Positions 25,677 to 35,621 of a stretch of DNA of 60,724 nucleotides are shown piece after piece. The stretch is from NCBI RefSeq assembly GCF_000466385.1, contig NZ_KE952910.1:27780-88503 (forward strand), read 5' to 3'. The notes below the pieces were generated by a model, which had not been told where the DNA came from, did no database searches, and saw nothing but the letters and a program-made list of their open reading frames with translations. Made by a program: the position numbers and the translations under genes. Numbering within the stretch: position 1 is the stretch's first letter; the number at the start of each line of letters is the position of its first letter. This DNA comes from Aneurinibacillus aneurinilyticus ATCC 12856 (GTDB taxonomy: Bacteria > Bacillota > Bacilli > Aneurinibacillales > Aneurinibacillaceae).

Positions 25677-26777
25677 ATGAATATTGTTATTAGCGGAGGA
25701 GGGACAGGTGGCCACATATATCCTGCTCTTGCACTTATTAAAGAAATTAAGCGGCATGAACCCGATTCTCGCATTTTATATATCGGAACAGAAAAAGGAC
25801 TGGAAGCTCAAATTATACCAAAGGAGGGCATTGCTTTTGAATCGGTGTACATTACCGGATTCAAGCGAAGTCTTTCGTTTGATAACGTAAAAACTGTAGC
25901 CAGATTTCTCAAGGCGACCCGTAGGGCAAAGCGGATTATCCATGATTTTAAACCGGATGTTGTTGTAGGCACTGGCGGTTACGTGTGCGGTCCGGTTGTA
26001 TACGCTGCAAGTGCGCTTGGCATACCGACGCTTGTTCATGAGCAGAATGTGATTCCCGGATTAACCAATAAATTTTTGTCCCGTTATACAAGTCGGGTAG
26101 CCGTAACATTTTCGGGTTCGGCCACCTACTTTCCACAAGGGAAAACAGTAGTAACCGGCAATCCCCGTGCGACAGAGGTGGCTCTGGCAGACAAGGATGC
26201 AGGTCTTGCCTCGTTGAATGTGCCTGAGGGCAAGCGATATGTATTAATCGTGGGGGGAAGCCGTGGAGCTAGAGCGATTAATGAGGCGGTAGTCGACATG
26301 GCGGCTTCATTTTCTGATTATCCAGATTATCATTTTATTTATGTGACCGGGGAAGTGCATTACGAGAAAACGCTAGAAGCGCTGCAACGAAATGGAAAAC
26401 TGCCTACAAATATGACCGTGCGTCCGTTTATTTATAATATGCCGGAAGTATTGGCAGGCATTGATTTAATCGTAAACCGTGCCGGAGCCTCGTTTCTTGC
26501 CGAGATTACGGCACTTGGTCTGCCTTCCATTCTCATTCCTTCACCTTATGTAACGAACAATCATCAAGAGAAGAATGCAAGGTGGCTGGAGGCGAAAGGT
26601 GCAGCACGCGTCATTATTGAATCAGAGCTGAGTGGCTCAGCCATGCTGGCAGAAATTGATGAAGTGCTTAAAGACGGTAAGCGGATAGAAACGATGCGCA
26701 GTGCGGCAAAGGCGCTCGGGCAGCCTGATGCGGCCACGCTTGTCTATAATGAATTAAAAGCGATTGCCCGCGCCTGA
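25677..26777 (+). CDS. murG: MurG, lipid II-forming GlcNAc transferase
   Basis: A 366-residue GT-B glycosyltransferase at the inner face of the membrane that converts lipid I to lipid II. Visible are [43 protein letters not shown], and [19 protein letters not shown] with [15 protein letters not shown], typical of the UDP-GlcNAc site. AAAGGAGCC precedes the ATG. Unlike B. subtilis it is separated from spoVE by a long gap with a structured element. Confidence 0.95.
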   Translation: MNIVISGGGTGGHIYPALALIKEIKRHEPDSRILYIGTEKGLEAQIIPKEGIAFESVYITGFKRSLSFDNVKTVARFLKATRRAKRIIHDFKPDVVVGTGGYVCGPVVYAASALGIPTLVHEQNVIPGLTNKFLSRYTSRVAVTFSGSATYFPQGKTVVTGNPRATEVALADKDAGLASLNVPEGKRYVLIVGGSRGARAINEAVVDMAASFSDYPDYHFIYVTGEVHYEKTLEALQRNGKLPTNMTVRPFIYNMPEVLAGIDLIVNRAGASFLAEITALGLPSILIPSPYVTNNHQEKNARWLEAKGAARVIIESELSGSAMLAEIDEVLKDGKRIETMRSAAKALGQPDAATLVYNELKAIARA

Positions 26778-26874
26778 CTGTAACATAGTGGGCGGGGCGA
26801 GCATACATTATCCTAGGCGCGTGACCCATAGGGCGTTGCATACCAGGCAGGGATTCATAGAGGAGGTTCTATAT

Positions 26875-27783
26875 ATGCAGAAGCTGATTACAGAGCTGAA
26901 AGAAGCTAACATCGGAACAGTGCTTATTAATGAACCGCTGGCGAACCACACAACGTGGAAAATCGGCGGGCCGGCAGATATTCTTGTTGAACCGACTAAT
27001 AAAATGGCGTTAGCTCATAGTATGAAGCTCGTTCACAAGTATAATGTGCCATGGCAAGTGCTGGGCAGAGGTTCGAATATGCTTGTACGGGATAAAGGAA
27101 TTCGCGGCGTTGTTTTTAAACTGGCTGAAGGATTTGATCACCTTACCTTTAACGGGGAAGAGGTAGAGGTGGGAGCTGGCTATTCGTTTATACGATTAGC
27201 AGTGATGGCCGGGAAAGAGGGATTGACCGGGCTTGAATTTGCCGGCGGTATTCCAGGTACAGTGGGCGGCGCAGTTTATATGAATGCAGGTGCGCATAGT
27301 TCTGACGTTTCACGCATTCTTAAATCGGCTGAAGTGTTACTCGAAAATGGGGAGTTAGTTTGGCTTTCTCCAGAAGAACTCGGTTTTAGCTACCGCACGT
27401 CCGTGCTTCAGAAGGAGCGAAGGGGTGTTGTGGTGAGTGCCGTATTTAGGCTCCAATACGGCGACCGTAAAACAATTGCTGGCCATATGGCGGCATATAA
27501 AGACCGACGGCGTCAGACACAGCCGTTATCTATGCCGTGTGCAGGCAGCGTATTCCGCAATCCGCCGGGAGACCACGCAGGGCGCTTGATTGAGAGCGCC
27601 GGGCTTAAAGGTCTTACAATCGGAGGTGCGCAGGTTTCGGAGAAGCATGCTAATTTCATCGTAAATCGGGGGAACGCGACGGCTCAGGATGTCCTCGACC
27701 TCATGGAACGGGTTATTGAAATCATTGATGAACGTTATCAGGTACGACTTGTTCCGGAAGTATTGGTGGTGGGCGAGGGGTAA
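26875..27783 (+). CDS. murB: MurB, UDP-N-acetylenolpyruvoylglucosamine reductase
   Basis: A 302-residue FAD enzyme that makes UDP-MurNAc with NADPH. The FAD site shows NHTTWKIGGPADILVEP, LGRGSNMLVRDKG and GIPGTVGGAVYMNAGAH; CAGSVFRNP carries the catalytic serine, and PEVLVVGEG ends the protein. This is the short type II form common in Bacillota. ATG 26875 has AGAGGAGG at a good distance; the frame extends upstream into murG without a start signal. Confidence 0.95.
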   Translation: MQKLITELKEANIGTVLINEPLANHTTWKIGGPADILVEPTNKMALAHSMKLVHKYNVPWQVLGRGSNMLVRDKGIRGVVFKLAEGFDHLTFNGEEVEVGAGYSFIRLAVMAGKEGLTGLEFAGGIPGTVGGAVYMNAGAHSSDVSRILKSAEVLLENGELVWLSPEELGFSYRTSVLQKERRGVVVSAVFRLQYGDRKTIAGHMAAYKDRRRQTQPLSMPCAGSVFRNPPGDHAGRLIESAGLKGLTIGGAQVSEKHANFIVNRGNATAQDVLDLMERVIEIIDERYQVRLVPEVLVVGEG

Positions 27784-27797
27784 ACGGAGGTGAAATC

Positions 27798-29048
27798 TTG
27801 GAGTCATTCGTGATTGAGGGAGGAACCCCTCTTTCGGGAGAACTGCGTATTCAGGGCGCGAAGAACGCTGCCCTCCCCATTTTGGCGGCTACCGTGCTTA
27901 CCGGAGGTTCCTATACCATCTACGATGTACCCCGTCTCTCTGATATTGATGTTATGCTCAAAATTTTAACGAAATTAGGCGCTGTATGTTCGCACGAGGG
28001 GACGACGGTTCATGTGGATACAACAGCGCTTGCCTCTTCGACCGTTCCAGAGGATTTGATGGGGCAGATGCGCTCTTCTATCTTTCTTATGGGGCCGCTT
28101 CTGGCTCGGTTCGGCGAAGTCATTCTTACCCGTCCGGGCGGCTGCGCGATTGGGGAGCGAAGAATCGATCTTCATCTTAAGGGGCTGGAAGCACTCGGTG
28201 CACGTATTATTGCTCAGGACGGATATATCCGCTGCACAGCTGATAAGCTAAAAGGTGGTATGATTTTTCTCGACTATCCAAGTGTGGGAGCGACGGAAAA
28301 TATTATGATGGCTGCTGTGCTAGCTCAGGGAGAAACTGTTCTGTCTAATGCGGCACGCGAGCCTGAAATTATTGACTTACAGAACTTCCTTAACTGTCTG
28401 GGGGCCCGTGTGTGCGGAGCAGGAACGGACCGTATCGTAATTGAGGGAGTCTCTCACCTGCAAGCTACGGATTATCAGGTCATTCCCGATCGTATTGTTA
28501 CAGGAACGATGATGCTGGCTGCAGCGATTACCCAGGGAAAAATTGTCTTGCGAAACGTTAATCCAATGCATGTGGTAGCAATACTGGATGTTGTTAAACA
28601 ATGCGGTGTTGAAATCGACTATGGGCATGATATAATTACGGTAAAGGCAAGCGGACCATTCCGTGCTGTCGACCGTATTATTACAGCCCCATACCCTGGG
28701 TTTCCGACGGATATGCAGTCACAGACGATGGCGTTTCTTTCTGTGGCAAAAGGTTGTAGCATCATTAAAGAAACGGTATTTGATGGAAGATTTAGGCATG
28801 TGAATGAGTTGTGTCGTCTAGGTGCCGATATTTATGTGGATTTACACACCGCTTTTATTCGGGGGGTACCACGTTTATCCGGGACGGTAGTGGAAGCGAC
28901 CGATTTACGTGCTGGTGCGGCGCTCATCATTGGAGGGCTTGCTGCGGAAGGAGAGACGAAGGTGACGCAAGCGTATCATATCGATCGCGGCTATGACCGG
29001 ATTGAGGAGCAGCTTGCAAGTCTGGGAGCCCGTATTCGAAGGGTATAA
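27798..29048 (+). CDS. murA: MurA, UDP-GlcNAc 1-carboxyvinyltransferase
   Basis: A 416-residue enzyme, first committed step of peptidoglycan synthesis and target of fosfomycin. It has GAKNAALPILAATVLT, MRSSIFLMGPLL, and RPGGCAIGERRIDLH with the active-site Cys116. TTG 27798 has CGGAGGTG about 6 bases upstream. In B. subtilis murAA is elsewhere, so the murB-murA-divIB order marks a different branch of Bacillales. A terminator-like hairpin follows. Confidence 0.94.
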   Translation: MESFVIEGGTPLSGELRIQGAKNAALPILAATVLTGGSYTIYDVPRLSDIDVMLKILTKLGAVCSHEGTTVHVDTTALASSTVPEDLMGQMRSSIFLMGPLLARFGEVILTRPGGCAIGERRIDLHLKGLEALGARIIAQDGYIRCTADKLKGGMIFLDYPSVGATENIMMAAVLAQGETVLSNAAREPEIIDLQNFLNCLGARVCGAGTDRIVIEGVSHLQATDYQVIPDRIVTGTMMLAAAITQGKIVLRNVNPMHVVAILDVVKQCGVEIDYGHDIITVKASGPFRAVDRIITAPYPGFPTDMQSQTMAFLSVAKGCSIIKETVFDGRFRHVNELCRLGADIYVDLHTAFIRGVPRLSGTVVEATDLRAGAALIIGGLAAEGETKVTQAYHIDRGYDRIEEQLASLGARIRRV

Positions 29049-29087
29049 CCAGATCACACTTTCCATTACGTATATTTTGTGCATGTG

Positions 29088-29115
29088 AAGCGGCATATGA
29101 GAGTATGCCGCTTTT
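29088..29115 (+). terminator. Terminator-like hairpin between murA and divIB
   Basis: AAGCGGCATA (29088-29097) pairs perfectly with TATGCCGCTT (29104-29113) around TGAGAG, followed by only four T residues. It may terminate partially inside the dcw operon and lower expression of the divIB-sbp genes. Confidence 0.65.
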
Positions 29116-29150
29116 GCAAGTTTACAGGTTCAATAGCGGAGGAATACGGA

Positions 29151-29933
29151 ATGGCAAATATAGAGAAAATCCCGCATCTACGAAAAGAGAATCGGAAAAA
29201 GAAAACCAATCGTCAGTTGCTCATCCTGATGCTGTTGTTTTTTACAGTACTGCTTATAGTTCTTTTTTTTCAGTCATCTATTAGTCGAGTACAGGACATA
29301 TCTGTTACTGGAGCCAAGCTTGTACCGCCTGAGGAAGTAATCAAATACTCGCAACTTACGTTTGATATGCAGTATTTGTTCGTTAACAAGCAGAATGTGG
29401 AGCAGTTGATTATTGCCGCACTTCCGGCAATCGAAAGCGTGGATGTTCGAAAAAAATTCCCTGGTAAGGTCGAACTTGTGGTAACAGAGCGACCTCGGGT
29501 GGCGCTATTGATGAACAGTCAGGGAGCGATGTACCCTATCACGGATAAAGGCGGTGTGTTAAAACAATATCCGTCAGGGGATGGAGCAGTGGACAAGCCG
29601 ATTATTCGACGGTGGGGAACGGAGCAGCTTCTTCCTAGGTTTGCCGGTGAATTGAATAAGCTTGACCCTGGTATCCGTCAGCAAATTTCCGAGATTCGAC
29701 ACGAACCAACCAAGAATAATCCCGAAAATCTTGTATTATTTATGAAGGACGGATTTGAAGTGCATACCACTATACAGAACTTCGCCAGCAATATGGCGTG
29801 GTATCCTTCCTTTGTACAGAGCCTGAAGCAGGAAGGAAAAACGGAAGGGATTATCAATCTATCAGAGGTGAAATGGTTTGCACCGTACAAACAGCAGCCG
29901 ACAAACAGTGAAAAACAGTCTAAGAGTCCGTAA
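29151..29933 (+). CDS. divIB: DivIB/FtsQ, cell division protein
   Basis: A 260-residue bitopic protein: a basic N-terminal tail (HLRKENRKKKTNR), one membrane segment (LLILMLLFFTVLLIVLFF), then the POTRA domain beginning VQDISVTGAKLVPPEEV and the beta domain. It stabilises the FtsL-DivIC complex at the septum. ATG 29151 has GCGGAGG upstream. The 3' end overlaps the ylxW reading frame. Confidence 0.92.
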   Translation: MANIEKIPHLRKENRKKKTNRQLLILMLLFFTVLLIVLFFQSSISRVQDISVTGAKLVPPEEVIKYSQLTFDMQYLFVNKQNVEQLIIAALPAIESVDVRKKFPGKVELVVTERPRVALLMNSQGAMYPITDKGGVLKQYPSGDGAVDKPIIRRWGTEQLLPRFAGELNKLDPGIRQQISEIRHEPTKNNPENLVLFMKDGFEVHTTIQNFASNMAWYPSFVQSLKQEGKTEGIINLSEVKWFAPYKQQPTNSEKQSKSP

Positions 29934-30663
29934 AATCCATGTGTATTTAACACTTGTGCTTCTTGTATTCGGGTTTATCGTTGCATATTCAGTTCAATTG
30001 ACGATGTCAGGGGCAAGCAATCTTCCTTCTTCAACGAAGGATAACGAATGGGAGAAAAAAGTAAGGTTAAATGAGAAGCTGATTAACGAAAAAGAGACGA
30101 ATGAGAATCTGGAAAAGCGGCTCGCAAAACTTCGCATGGAAGTTACCGCAAAGGAAAAAGAGCTGTCGGAGAGGCAGACAGTCTCGAAACAGATGTTGAG
30201 CCGCCTGGAAGAGTTGCGAATGAGAGCCGGCTTAATTCCGGTAACAGGTCCCGGTGTTGCCGTCACGCTTGATGATAGCAAATCTGCTCATACATTTGAT
30301 AATGTCGCGGAAGGGATTGTGCATGATCAGAATATTCGCGATGTAGTAAACGAATTGTTCTCAGCAGGAGCAGAGGGAATTTCGGTGAATGGACAGCGTT
30401 TAATCGGTGGTTCCAGTATACGGTGCGTAGGTCCGACGGTTATTGTAAATGATACGAAGCTGGCCCCGCCTTTTGTAATTGAGGCAATTGGTGATAAGGA
30501 TACGCTAGTGAGCGCTCTGCGGATGCCAGGCGGTGTCATTGATATACTAAAGCAACGAACTTTAGAAATCTCCATTAATAGCTCAGATAAAATTGAGTTG
30601 CCGGCACACGTCGGAGAAACACAAACAAAAGCAGGGGTTAAACCTCCTGTGAACCAGGGGTAG
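29878..30663 (+). CDS. ylxW: DUF881-family protein YlxW
   Basis: A 261-residue membrane-anchored protein: basic N-terminus, one membrane segment at about residues 21-40, a coiled coil (residues about 55-115), then the DUF881 domain with LIPVTGPGVAVTLDDS and SAGAEGISVNGQRL. Function is unknown. TTG 29878 has AGAGGTG 7 bases upstream and overlaps divIB by 56 bases; a GTG at 29908 lacks a ribosome site. It matches the first of the two DUF881 genes found between divIB and sbp in B. subtilis. Confidence 0.8.
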   Translation: MHRTNSSRQTVKNSLRVRKIHVYLTLVLLVFGFIVAYSVQLTMSGASNLPSSTKDNEWEKKVRLNEKLINEKETNENLEKRLAKLRMEVTAKEKELSERQTVSKQMLSRLEELRMRAGLIPVTGPGVAVTLDDSKSAHTFDNVAEGIVHDQNIRDVVNELFSAGAEGISVNGQRLIGGSSIRCVGPTVIVNDTKLAPPFVIEAIGDKDTLVSALRMPGGVIDILKQRTLEISINSSDKIELPAHVGETQTKAGVKPPVNQG

Positions 30664-30681
30664 AAGCGGTGGAAAAACAAT

Positions 30682-31413
30682 ATGAAAAATAATCGGCAGG
30701 TCCCATTCATTATCACGACCATAAGCATTATTATTGGTTTCATGCTAACGCTTCAGTTTCGTTCAAATCAGTCAACATTCGCTACTGAACGACAAGATAC
30801 GTTTCAGCTACGGCAGAATGTACAAAAGGAAATGGAACACCATCAGAAGCTACTAAATGATATATCAAAGTATGAAAAGCTATTAAGTGAATATGAAACA
30901 TCAATAAATGAAGGCAGCGGTCCTTCCGTGATGCAGGACGAGCTCATTCGTCTTGAGAAAGAACACGGCTTTGCGGATATAGCGGGTTCCGGCATCATTG
31001 TTACTATAGAAGATGAGCCCTCTGCTCCTGGTGCAGACAGGTTGCAATCCCCTGTTATTGACCAGGATTTAACTGACTTGACGAGCCTGTTGTTTGCAAA
31101 TGGTGCAAAGGCAATTGCGGTGAATGGAAATCGTTTAATTGTCAATAGCTCCATTCGCAGCGTTGGCGAGGGTATTCAGGTAGATACCAAGCCTATTGAT
31201 ATGCCTTATATCGTGAAGGCCATAGGTGATCCACAAAGCCTGGAAGCAGCTCTGCGCCTTCCCGGTTCGGATCGTGAGTCGATGGAGGACTGGTTTCATT
31301 TTTTGAACAAGAAATTTACCATCCAGAAGTCGGAAAGCATCACGGTTCCTGCCCATAAGGGGGCAGGTGGAGTGAAATATATGAAACCTCTGGAGCAAAA
31401 AGGAGCGTCATAA
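30682..31413 (+). CDS. ylxX: DUF881-family protein YlxX
   Basis: A 243-residue paralogue of the preceding gene with the same plan: membrane segment at about residues 8-24, coiled coil, DUF881 domain (GSGIIVTIEDE, ANGAKAIAVNGNRLI, VNSSIRSVGEGI). The two proteins probably arose by an old tandem duplication, which is common to Bacillales. The role, presumably in or near the divisome, is inferred from position only. The next gene follows after 4 bp. Confidence 0.82.
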   Translation: MKNNRQVPFIITTISIIIGFMLTLQFRSNQSTFATERQDTFQLRQNVQKEMEHHQKLLNDISKYEKLLSEYETSINEGSGPSVMQDELIRLEKEHGFADIAGSGIIVTIEDEPSAPGADRLQSPVIDQDLTDLTSLLFANGAKAIAVNGNRLIVNSSIRSVGEGIQVDTKPIDMPYIVKAIGDPQSLEAALRLPGSDRESMEDWFHFLNKKFTIQKSESITVPAHKGAGGVKYMKPLEQKGAS

Positions 31414-31417
31414 GCGG

Positions 31418-31780
31418 ATGTGGTTACCTGTCATTGGTTTGATTATTGGTGTTGTTCTCGGATTGTCGTTTGAATTCCGCGTGCCGGAAGAGTATAGCAG
31501 CTATCTCTCTATTGCTGTGCTAGCTGCTCTGGATACGATTTTCGGTGGCTTGCGGGCCCATCTGGATAACTACTTTGACATTAAAGTGTTTATGTCAGGC
31601 TTCTTTTTTAACACGCTTCTTGCAGCTGGACTGGCTTTTCTTGGTGTATATATGGGTGTGGATTTGTATTTAGCGGCGATTTTTGCGTTCGGGGTTCGCC
31701 TGTTTAACAACATCGCCGTAATCCGCCGTATCCTCATTGGGCGCTGGTTTGGCGATAAGGAAGAAAAACCATTGTCTTAG
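31418..31780 (+). CDS. sbp: Small basic protein Sbp (DUF1290)
   Basis: A 120-residue membrane protein with three or four hydrophobic segments (LPVIGLIIGVVLGLSFEF, then LAALDTIFGGLRAHLDN) matching the DUF1290/Sbp family found upstream of ftsA in Bacillota. Function is unknown. AAAGGAGCG lies upstream of the ATG. It ends the divIB-sbp set; a promoter for ftsAZ follows. Confidence 0.88.
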   Translation: MWLPVIGLIIGVVLGLSFEFRVPEEYSSYLSIAVLAALDTIFGGLRAHLDNYFDIKVFMSGFFFNTLLAAGLAFLGVYMGVDLYLAAIFAFGVRLFNNIAVIRRILIGRWFGDKEEKPLS

Positions 31781-31805
31781 TGCATATTTTTTATAATTTT
31801 TCACG

Positions 31806-31833
31806 CTGAAAAAAAAGGGAAACACCGTATAAT
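31806..31833 (+). promoter_or_regulatory. Candidate promoter of ftsA-ftsZ
   Basis: A perfect TATAAT (31828-31833) lies 70 bp before ftsA, with a weak CTGAAA -35 box at 16 bp spacing. ftsAZ of B. subtilis also has local promoters. Confidence 0.45.
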
Positions 31834-31903
31834 GTGGAAGTAAATACAGTAACTCATTTTTAGCGCTTGGTTACAAAAATAAAATAAAGAGGAGGTGCCA
31901 AAC

Positions 31904-33181
31904 TTGAACAACAGTGAATATATAGTCAGCTTAGATATTGGTACATCCAAAGTCAGAGTAATCATTGGAGAAATTAACAGCGGAACCATCAATATTATCG
32001 GGGTTGGAACTGCGGATTCGCAAGGAATAAAAAAAGGCGCCATCGTTGATATCGATGAAACCGTACAAGCGATTCGCGAAGCTATAGAGAAAGCGGAACG
32101 GATGGTCGATTTGCCGATTCGTCACGTTGTCGTGGGGATTTCCGGTAATCATATTCAGCTTCAATCCAGTCATGGCGTGGTTGCCGTATCGAGCGAGAAT
32201 CGAGAAATCGCCGACGAAGATATCGAGCGAGTGATGAAGGCTGCACAAGTGGTTGCTATCCCGCCAGAAAAAGAAATTATCGACGTGGTTCCCGTTCAAT
32301 ATATTGTCGATGGCCTTGGAGAGATTAGTGATCCGAGAGGTATGATGGGTGTGCGTCTGGAAATGGAAGGCACAATCATTACAGGGGCCAAGACTGTCAT
32401 ACATAACTTAGTGCGTTGCGTAGAACGGGCAGGCTTATCTATTGTCGGAATGTATCTTATGCCGCTTGCATCCAGTGAAATTGCGTTGACGAAGGATGAA
32501 AAAAATTTAGGTGTAGTGCTTGTAGATATCGGCGCCGGATCTACCACGGTGTCCGTTTTTGAGATGGGTATGTTAAGCTCATTCTCCGTACTTCCGATTG
32601 GTGGGGATTACATTACGAATGATATTGCCATCGGACTGCGTACTACTACGGAGGAAGCAAAGCAAATCCAGCTGAATAACGGATGTGCGCTAATTGAAGA
32701 AGCAAGTGAAGATGAATGCTTTCTGGTTAAACGAATTGGAAGCGATGTAGAAAAGGAATTTACGCAAGTTGAATTGGCCAGTGTAATTGAGCCCCGCGCT
32801 GCAGAAATTTTCAATTTAGTAGAAGATGAACTGCACCTCCTCGGTTATGATACGAGCATACCGAATGGCTTTGTATTGACCGGGGGTGTCGCTAATATTC
32901 CGGGCTTGCTGGAGTTGGCGCGTTACGAATTGCAGGCGCCGGTGCGAATTGCTATTCCGGATTACATCGGAGTACGCGATCCCGCTTATACGACGGGGGT
33001 CGGTTTAATCAAGTATGCGTCCAAATATTACATGCATCAGATGCCACAGCAACTCGAGATGAAACAACCTCAACCGAAAAGTAACCGAAAGCCTAGTAGT
33101 GCACCTAAAGTGCCGAAAGAGCCTAGGGAGCATGGGGGGGTTATCAGAAAGGTTAAAGACTGGTTTAGCGAATTTATTTAG
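31904..33181 (+). CDS. ftsA: FtsA, actin-like FtsZ membrane anchor
   Basis: A 425-residue actin-fold ATPase: YIVSLDIGTSKVRVIIGE at the N-terminus, the 1C insertion, VLVDIGAGSTTVSVFE and LTGGVANIPGL. The C-terminus VKDWFSEFI is the amphipathic helix that binds the membrane. TTG 31904 (MNNSEYIV) aligns with B. subtilis FtsA and has GAGGAGGTG about 7 bases upstream; GTG 31895 overlaps that site. It is followed by ftsZ after 35 bp. Confidence 0.94.
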   Translation: MNNSEYIVSLDIGTSKVRVIIGEINSGTINIIGVGTADSQGIKKGAIVDIDETVQAIREAIEKAERMVDLPIRHVVVGISGNHIQLQSSHGVVAVSSENREIADEDIERVMKAAQVVAIPPEKEIIDVVPVQYIVDGLGEISDPRGMMGVRLEMEGTIITGAKTVIHNLVRCVERAGLSIVGMYLMPLASSEIALTKDEKNLGVVLVDIGAGSTTVSVFEMGMLSSFSVLPIGGDYITNDIAIGLRTTTEEAKQIQLNNGCALIEEASEDECFLVKRIGSDVEKEFTQVELASVIEPRAAEIFNLVEDELHLLGYDTSIPNGFVLTGGVANIPGLLELARYELQAPVRIAIPDYIGVRDPAYTTGVGLIKYASKYYMHQMPQQLEMKQPQPKSNRKPSSAPKVPKEPREHGGVIRKVKDWFSEFI

Positions 33182-33216
33182 ACTGTTTGCATGATAAGTG
33201 AGGGGGACTTTAATAC

Positions 33217-34392
33217 ATGTTGGAATTCGATTTGGAAATGGATACACTAGCGCAGATAAAGGTTATCGGTGTCGGCGGTGGCGGTAGCAACGCCGTGAAC
33301 CGTATGATCGATGGCGGCATCCAGGGCGTGGAATTCATCGCTGTAAACACGGATTACCAGGCGCTGAATCTGTCAAAGGCGCAGCACAAGTTGCAAATTG
33401 GTGCTAAACTAACACGGGGACTTGGAGCAGGTGCAAATCCGGATGTCGGAAAGAAAGCAGCAGAAGAGAGCCGTGAACAAATCGAGCAAGCCTTGCGCGG
33501 AGCGGATCTTGTATTCGTTACGGCAGGAATGGGTGGAGGAACCGGAACAGGTGCTGCGCCTGTTATTGCAGAAATCGCCAAAGAAATTGGCGCGTTGACT
33601 GTAGGAGTCGTGACCCGTCCTTTTACGTTTGAAGGACGTAAACGCCAGGTACAGGCAGAACAGGGGATTTGTGGATTAAAAGAAAAAGTAGATACGTTAA
33701 TTGTCATTCCGAATGATCGCTTGTTGGAAATTGTCGATAAAAATACCCCGATGCTTGAAGCGTTCCGTGAAGCGGATAATGTGCTGCGCCAAGGGGTACA
33801 GGGTATTTCCGATTTGATCGCCGTTCCTGGTCTTATCAACTTGGATTTTGCTGATGTGAAGACGATTATGACAGAGCGTGGTTCTGCCCTGATGGGAATC
33901 GGAATTGCTACAGGCGAGAATAGAGCGGCTGAGGCGGCAAAGAAAGCAATTTGCAGTCCGTTACTTGAGACATCAATTGACGGCGCCCGCGGTGTGTTGA
34001 TGAGTATTAACGGTGGTACGAATTTAAGCTTATATGAAGTGAATGAGGCAGCTGATATTGTAGCTTCCGCTTCTGATGCGGAAGTAAATATGATCTTCGG
34101 TGCCGTGATTAATGAGAATTTGAAGGACGAAATTGTCGTTACTGTAATTGCGACTGGATTTGAAGAATCACAGCAGCAAATGGCACGTCGTCCACAAATG
34201 GATACGGGCCGTGAAAAGCAAATGGGCGTGCAAAACGTGAGAACAGCTCGCCGTGTGAGTCAGGTAGAGGCCGAACGGGAAATTGAAGAGCCTCAAATGC
34301 CGTTGCGTCCGGAACCCCGTCAGGCTAATGGCGGTGGTCTAGATAATCTTGATATTCCGACTTTTCTACGCAATCGTAGACGTAAAAAATAA
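33217..34392 (+). CDS. ftsZ: FtsZ, tubulin-like division GTPase
   Basis: A 391-residue GTPase forming the Z ring. The tubulin signature GGGTGTG lies at residues 106-112, preceded by [14 protein letters not shown]. The T7 loop and N-terminal domains are complete. A linker of about 45 residues precedes the C-terminal peptide [16 protein letters not shown] that binds FtsA and SepF. GAGGGGG lies upstream of the ATG. A strong terminator follows, closing the dcw cluster. Confidence 0.97.
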   Translation: MLEFDLEMDTLAQIKVIGVGGGGSNAVNRMIDGGIQGVEFIAVNTDYQALNLSKAQHKLQIGAKLTRGLGAGANPDVGKKAAEESREQIEQALRGADLVFVTAGMGGGTGTGAAPVIAEIAKEIGALTVGVVTRPFTFEGRKRQVQAEQGICGLKEKVDTLIVIPNDRLLEIVDKNTPMLEAFREADNVLRQGVQGISDLIAVPGLINLDFADVKTIMTERGSALMGIGIATGENRAAEAAKKAICSPLLETSIDGARGVLMSINGGTNLSLYEVNEAADIVASASDAEVNMIFGAVINENLKDEIVVTVIATGFEESQQQMARRPQMDTGREKQMGVQNVRTARRVSQVEAEREIEEPQMPLRPEPRQANGGGLDNLDIPTFLRNRRRKK

Positions 34393-34399
34393 ACAAAGA

Positions 34400-34431
34400 A
34401 GCCCTGAGCGCTCTGCTTAGGGCTCTTTTTT
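34400..34431 (+). terminator. Intrinsic terminator after ftsZ
   Basis: AGCCCTGAGC (34400-34409) pairs with GCTTAGGGCT (34415-34424), followed by a T run. Confidence 0.9.
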
Positions 34432-34532
34432 ACTTTAGTATAATTATAGAACTTATGTTCGTGAATTGCAAGCTTGATTATGAGCTGGTTCAAGCTGTCT
34501 CATTGAATCTCTTTCTTTTACGTTTGAAATAT

Positions 34533-34622
34533 AGTGTCGCACATTGTCTAAATTTCCCCTCATATTTTGTCTTAATTTTTCATACGATTTAAGGACACTC
34601 CCATCTTTTTCTATGTGATAAT
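34533..34622 (+). promoter_or_regulatory. Possible Spo0A-controlled promoter of spoIIGA
   Basis: Three 0A-box-like sites, TGTCGCA (34535-34541), TGTCTAA (34545-34551) and TGTCTTA (34568-34574), lie upstream of GATAAT (34617-34622). A partial -35 (AGGACA at 34592) sits 19 bp from it. B. subtilis spoIIG also uses a poor sigma-A promoter with abnormal spacing activated by Spo0A. The rest of the 270-bp gap shows no gene. Confidence 0.35.
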
Positions 34623-34662
34623 AAGAGCACGGAAAAAAGAAGGAAGGAGGCCTGGAACGAAT

Positions 34663-35589
34663 GTGACGATGTATGCTGACGTCGTGTTTCTGACGAATGC
34701 CATCATTGATTATATGCTTCTGTATATAACCGGGCATATCTGCCGCCAGCCGCTGAGAAAACGAAGGCTTCTGCTTGCTTCTCTGGTTGGGGCCGCGTAT
34801 ACCGTTTTTTTATTTTTTCCGCCCTTATCTTTCGCATTTACTTTCTTAGCGAAATTTTTATTCTCCTGTTTTATGCTTTTGCTTGCATTTCGCTGGACAA
34901 GAATCTGGAACCATCTCCGACTTCTTGGCGTATTTTACGCCGTTTCCTTTTTTATTGGCGGAGGGCTTCTGGGGATTCATCTGATGTTGAAAGAGAAGAG
35001 TGAAATCGTTAACGGTATTGTCGTTACACATACTGGCTCATCAGGAACAGATCCGACGCTTTGGTTTATTGTGATTGGGTTCCCATTATTATGGTGGTGT
35101 ACACGGCGTGGCTATTATAGCTTGAAAGCCAATCGTCAGGCCGATATGCAGCACGTTCGGCTTGAAGTGGACGTGTTCGGTCATACCATTAGTTGCCAGG
35201 GTTTCATTGATACGGGAAATCGACTCTATGACCCGTTATCGCGGACGCCAGTCACTGTTATGGAAGCACAAATCTGGGAAGGTATCTTGCCTAAAGAATT
35301 GATGCAGCAGTTGGACGGGGACATGCAAGTGGATGAGTTGAATATACCAGAAGAAGAGAGTTGCTGGCTTGAAAGAATGAGATTTATTCCCTATCGTACT
35401 GTATCAAGTCAATCCAGTTTTCTGGTTGCTATTCGTCCGGATGAAGTACGCATATATACGGACGATAAAGCCTATCGCCTGACTCGAATGCTTATCGGAT
35501 TACGTACTGTGAGACTTACAGCTGATGGAAGCTATCAAGCGATTGTACATCCGTCAGCAATAGAAGAAAGGCATGAGATGGCCTCTTAA
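34663..35589 (+). CDS. spoIIGA: SpoIIGA, membrane aspartic protease for pro-sigma E
   Basis: A 308-residue protease with about five N-terminal membrane segments and a C-terminal aspartic-protease domain. It matures pro-sigma E in the mother cell after a signal from SpoIIR. The catalytic aspartate is in [12 protein letters not shown], at residue 183 when the GTG at 34663 is used, the position I recall for B. subtilis. The GTG start gives [12 protein letters not shown], which also aligns with B. subtilis. GGAGG lies 12 bases upstream, rather far. It is adjacent to sigE as expected. Confidence 0.92.
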   Translation: MTMYADVVFLTNAIIDYMLLYITGHICRQPLRKRRLLLASLVGAAYTVFLFFPPLSFAFTFLAKFLFSCFMLLLAFRWTRIWNHLRLLGVFYAVSFFIGGGLLGIHLMLKEKSEIVNGIVVTHTGSSGTDPTLWFIVIGFPLLWWCTRRGYYSLKANRQADMQHVRLEVDVFGHTISCQGFIDTGNRLYDPLSRTPVTVMEAQIWEGILPKELMQQLDGDMQVDELNIPEEESCWLERMRFIPYRTVSSQSSFLVAIRPDEVRIYTDDKAYRLTRMLIGLRTVRLTADGSYQAIVHPSAIEERHEMAS

Positions 35590-35621
35590 TAGCTACTATT
35601 TTACCGAAGAGGAGTGATTGG

